From Acidobacteriaceae bacterium (GTDB taxonomy: Bacteria; Acidobacteriota; Terriglobia; Terriglobales; SbA1), in contig PMHI01000435.1 in the NCBI GenBank assembly GCA_003156615.1, forward strand, positions 1 to 5,362: a stretch of DNA of 5,362 nt, given 5' to 3'. A program made the translations under genes and the position numbers. The notes under the pieces are model-generated. The model was given only the letters and a program-made list of their open reading frames with translations, did not search any database and was not told the origin of the DNA. The first letter of the stretch is position 1, and every line of letters starts with the position of its first letter. This document shows positions 5,361 to 5,362 of this stretch, piece after piece.

Positions 5361-5362
5361 GA

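Noticed and set aside
1..5362. Search for CRISPR repeats, tRNA/rRNA genes, insertion-sequence ends, integrases or phage genes
   Set aside because: No regularly spaced direct repeats, cloverleaf-like sequence, transposase motifs or flanking inverted repeats with target duplications were seen.

Overview
This is an ordinary-looking stretch of bacterial chromosome with seven well-supported genes, plus gene fragments at both edges. The best taxonomic guess is Acidobacteriota (Terriglobia/Koribacter-like). That rests on a secreted protein at 905-1660 whose C-terminal domain (a 'LKDGT ... DYWLVDDQLHF ... RGFRF' pattern) I associate with that phylum, on moderate GC content, and on short genes facing in different directions with sizeable gaps. 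It is inference from memory of protein families, not a search result.

Layout from left to right. A possible gene tail (3-131, +) runs into a PadR-family winged-helix repressor (118-699, +), overlapping it by 14 bases. A convergent gene (905-1660, -) encodes an exported protein with a period-5 Ile-Ser/Pro repeat and a conserved C-terminal domain. Across a divergent 302-base gap lies a small cytoplasmic cupin with an almost perfect metal-binding motif (1963-2295, +). After a 370-base non-coding gap comes a small three-helix membrane protein (2666-2980, +). This converges on a second, unrelated cupin that carries a signal peptide (3058-3501, -). A divergent gap with a candidate operator separates it from a two-gene unit: a divergent ribulose-phosphate 3-epimerase-like TIM barrel (3691-4443, +) and, 13 bases later, a P-loop small-molecule kinase (4457-4993, +). 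At the right edge, a minus-strand reading frame with no start inside the window (5166-5360) looks like the C-terminus of another protein.

How the genes work together: only the epimerase-kinase pair is arranged as an operon. Together they suggest phosphorylation and epimerisation of a sugar or sugar phosphate, but the substrate cannot be read from sequence. The other genes look like independent single-gene units. I see no tRNA, rRNA, CRISPR array, insertion sequence, integrase, phage gene or convincing rho-independent terminator. I found no clear previously undescribed system. The most useful leads are the divergent epimerase with its kinase partner, the repeat-bearing exported protein, and the exported cupin lacking the usual glutamate ligand.
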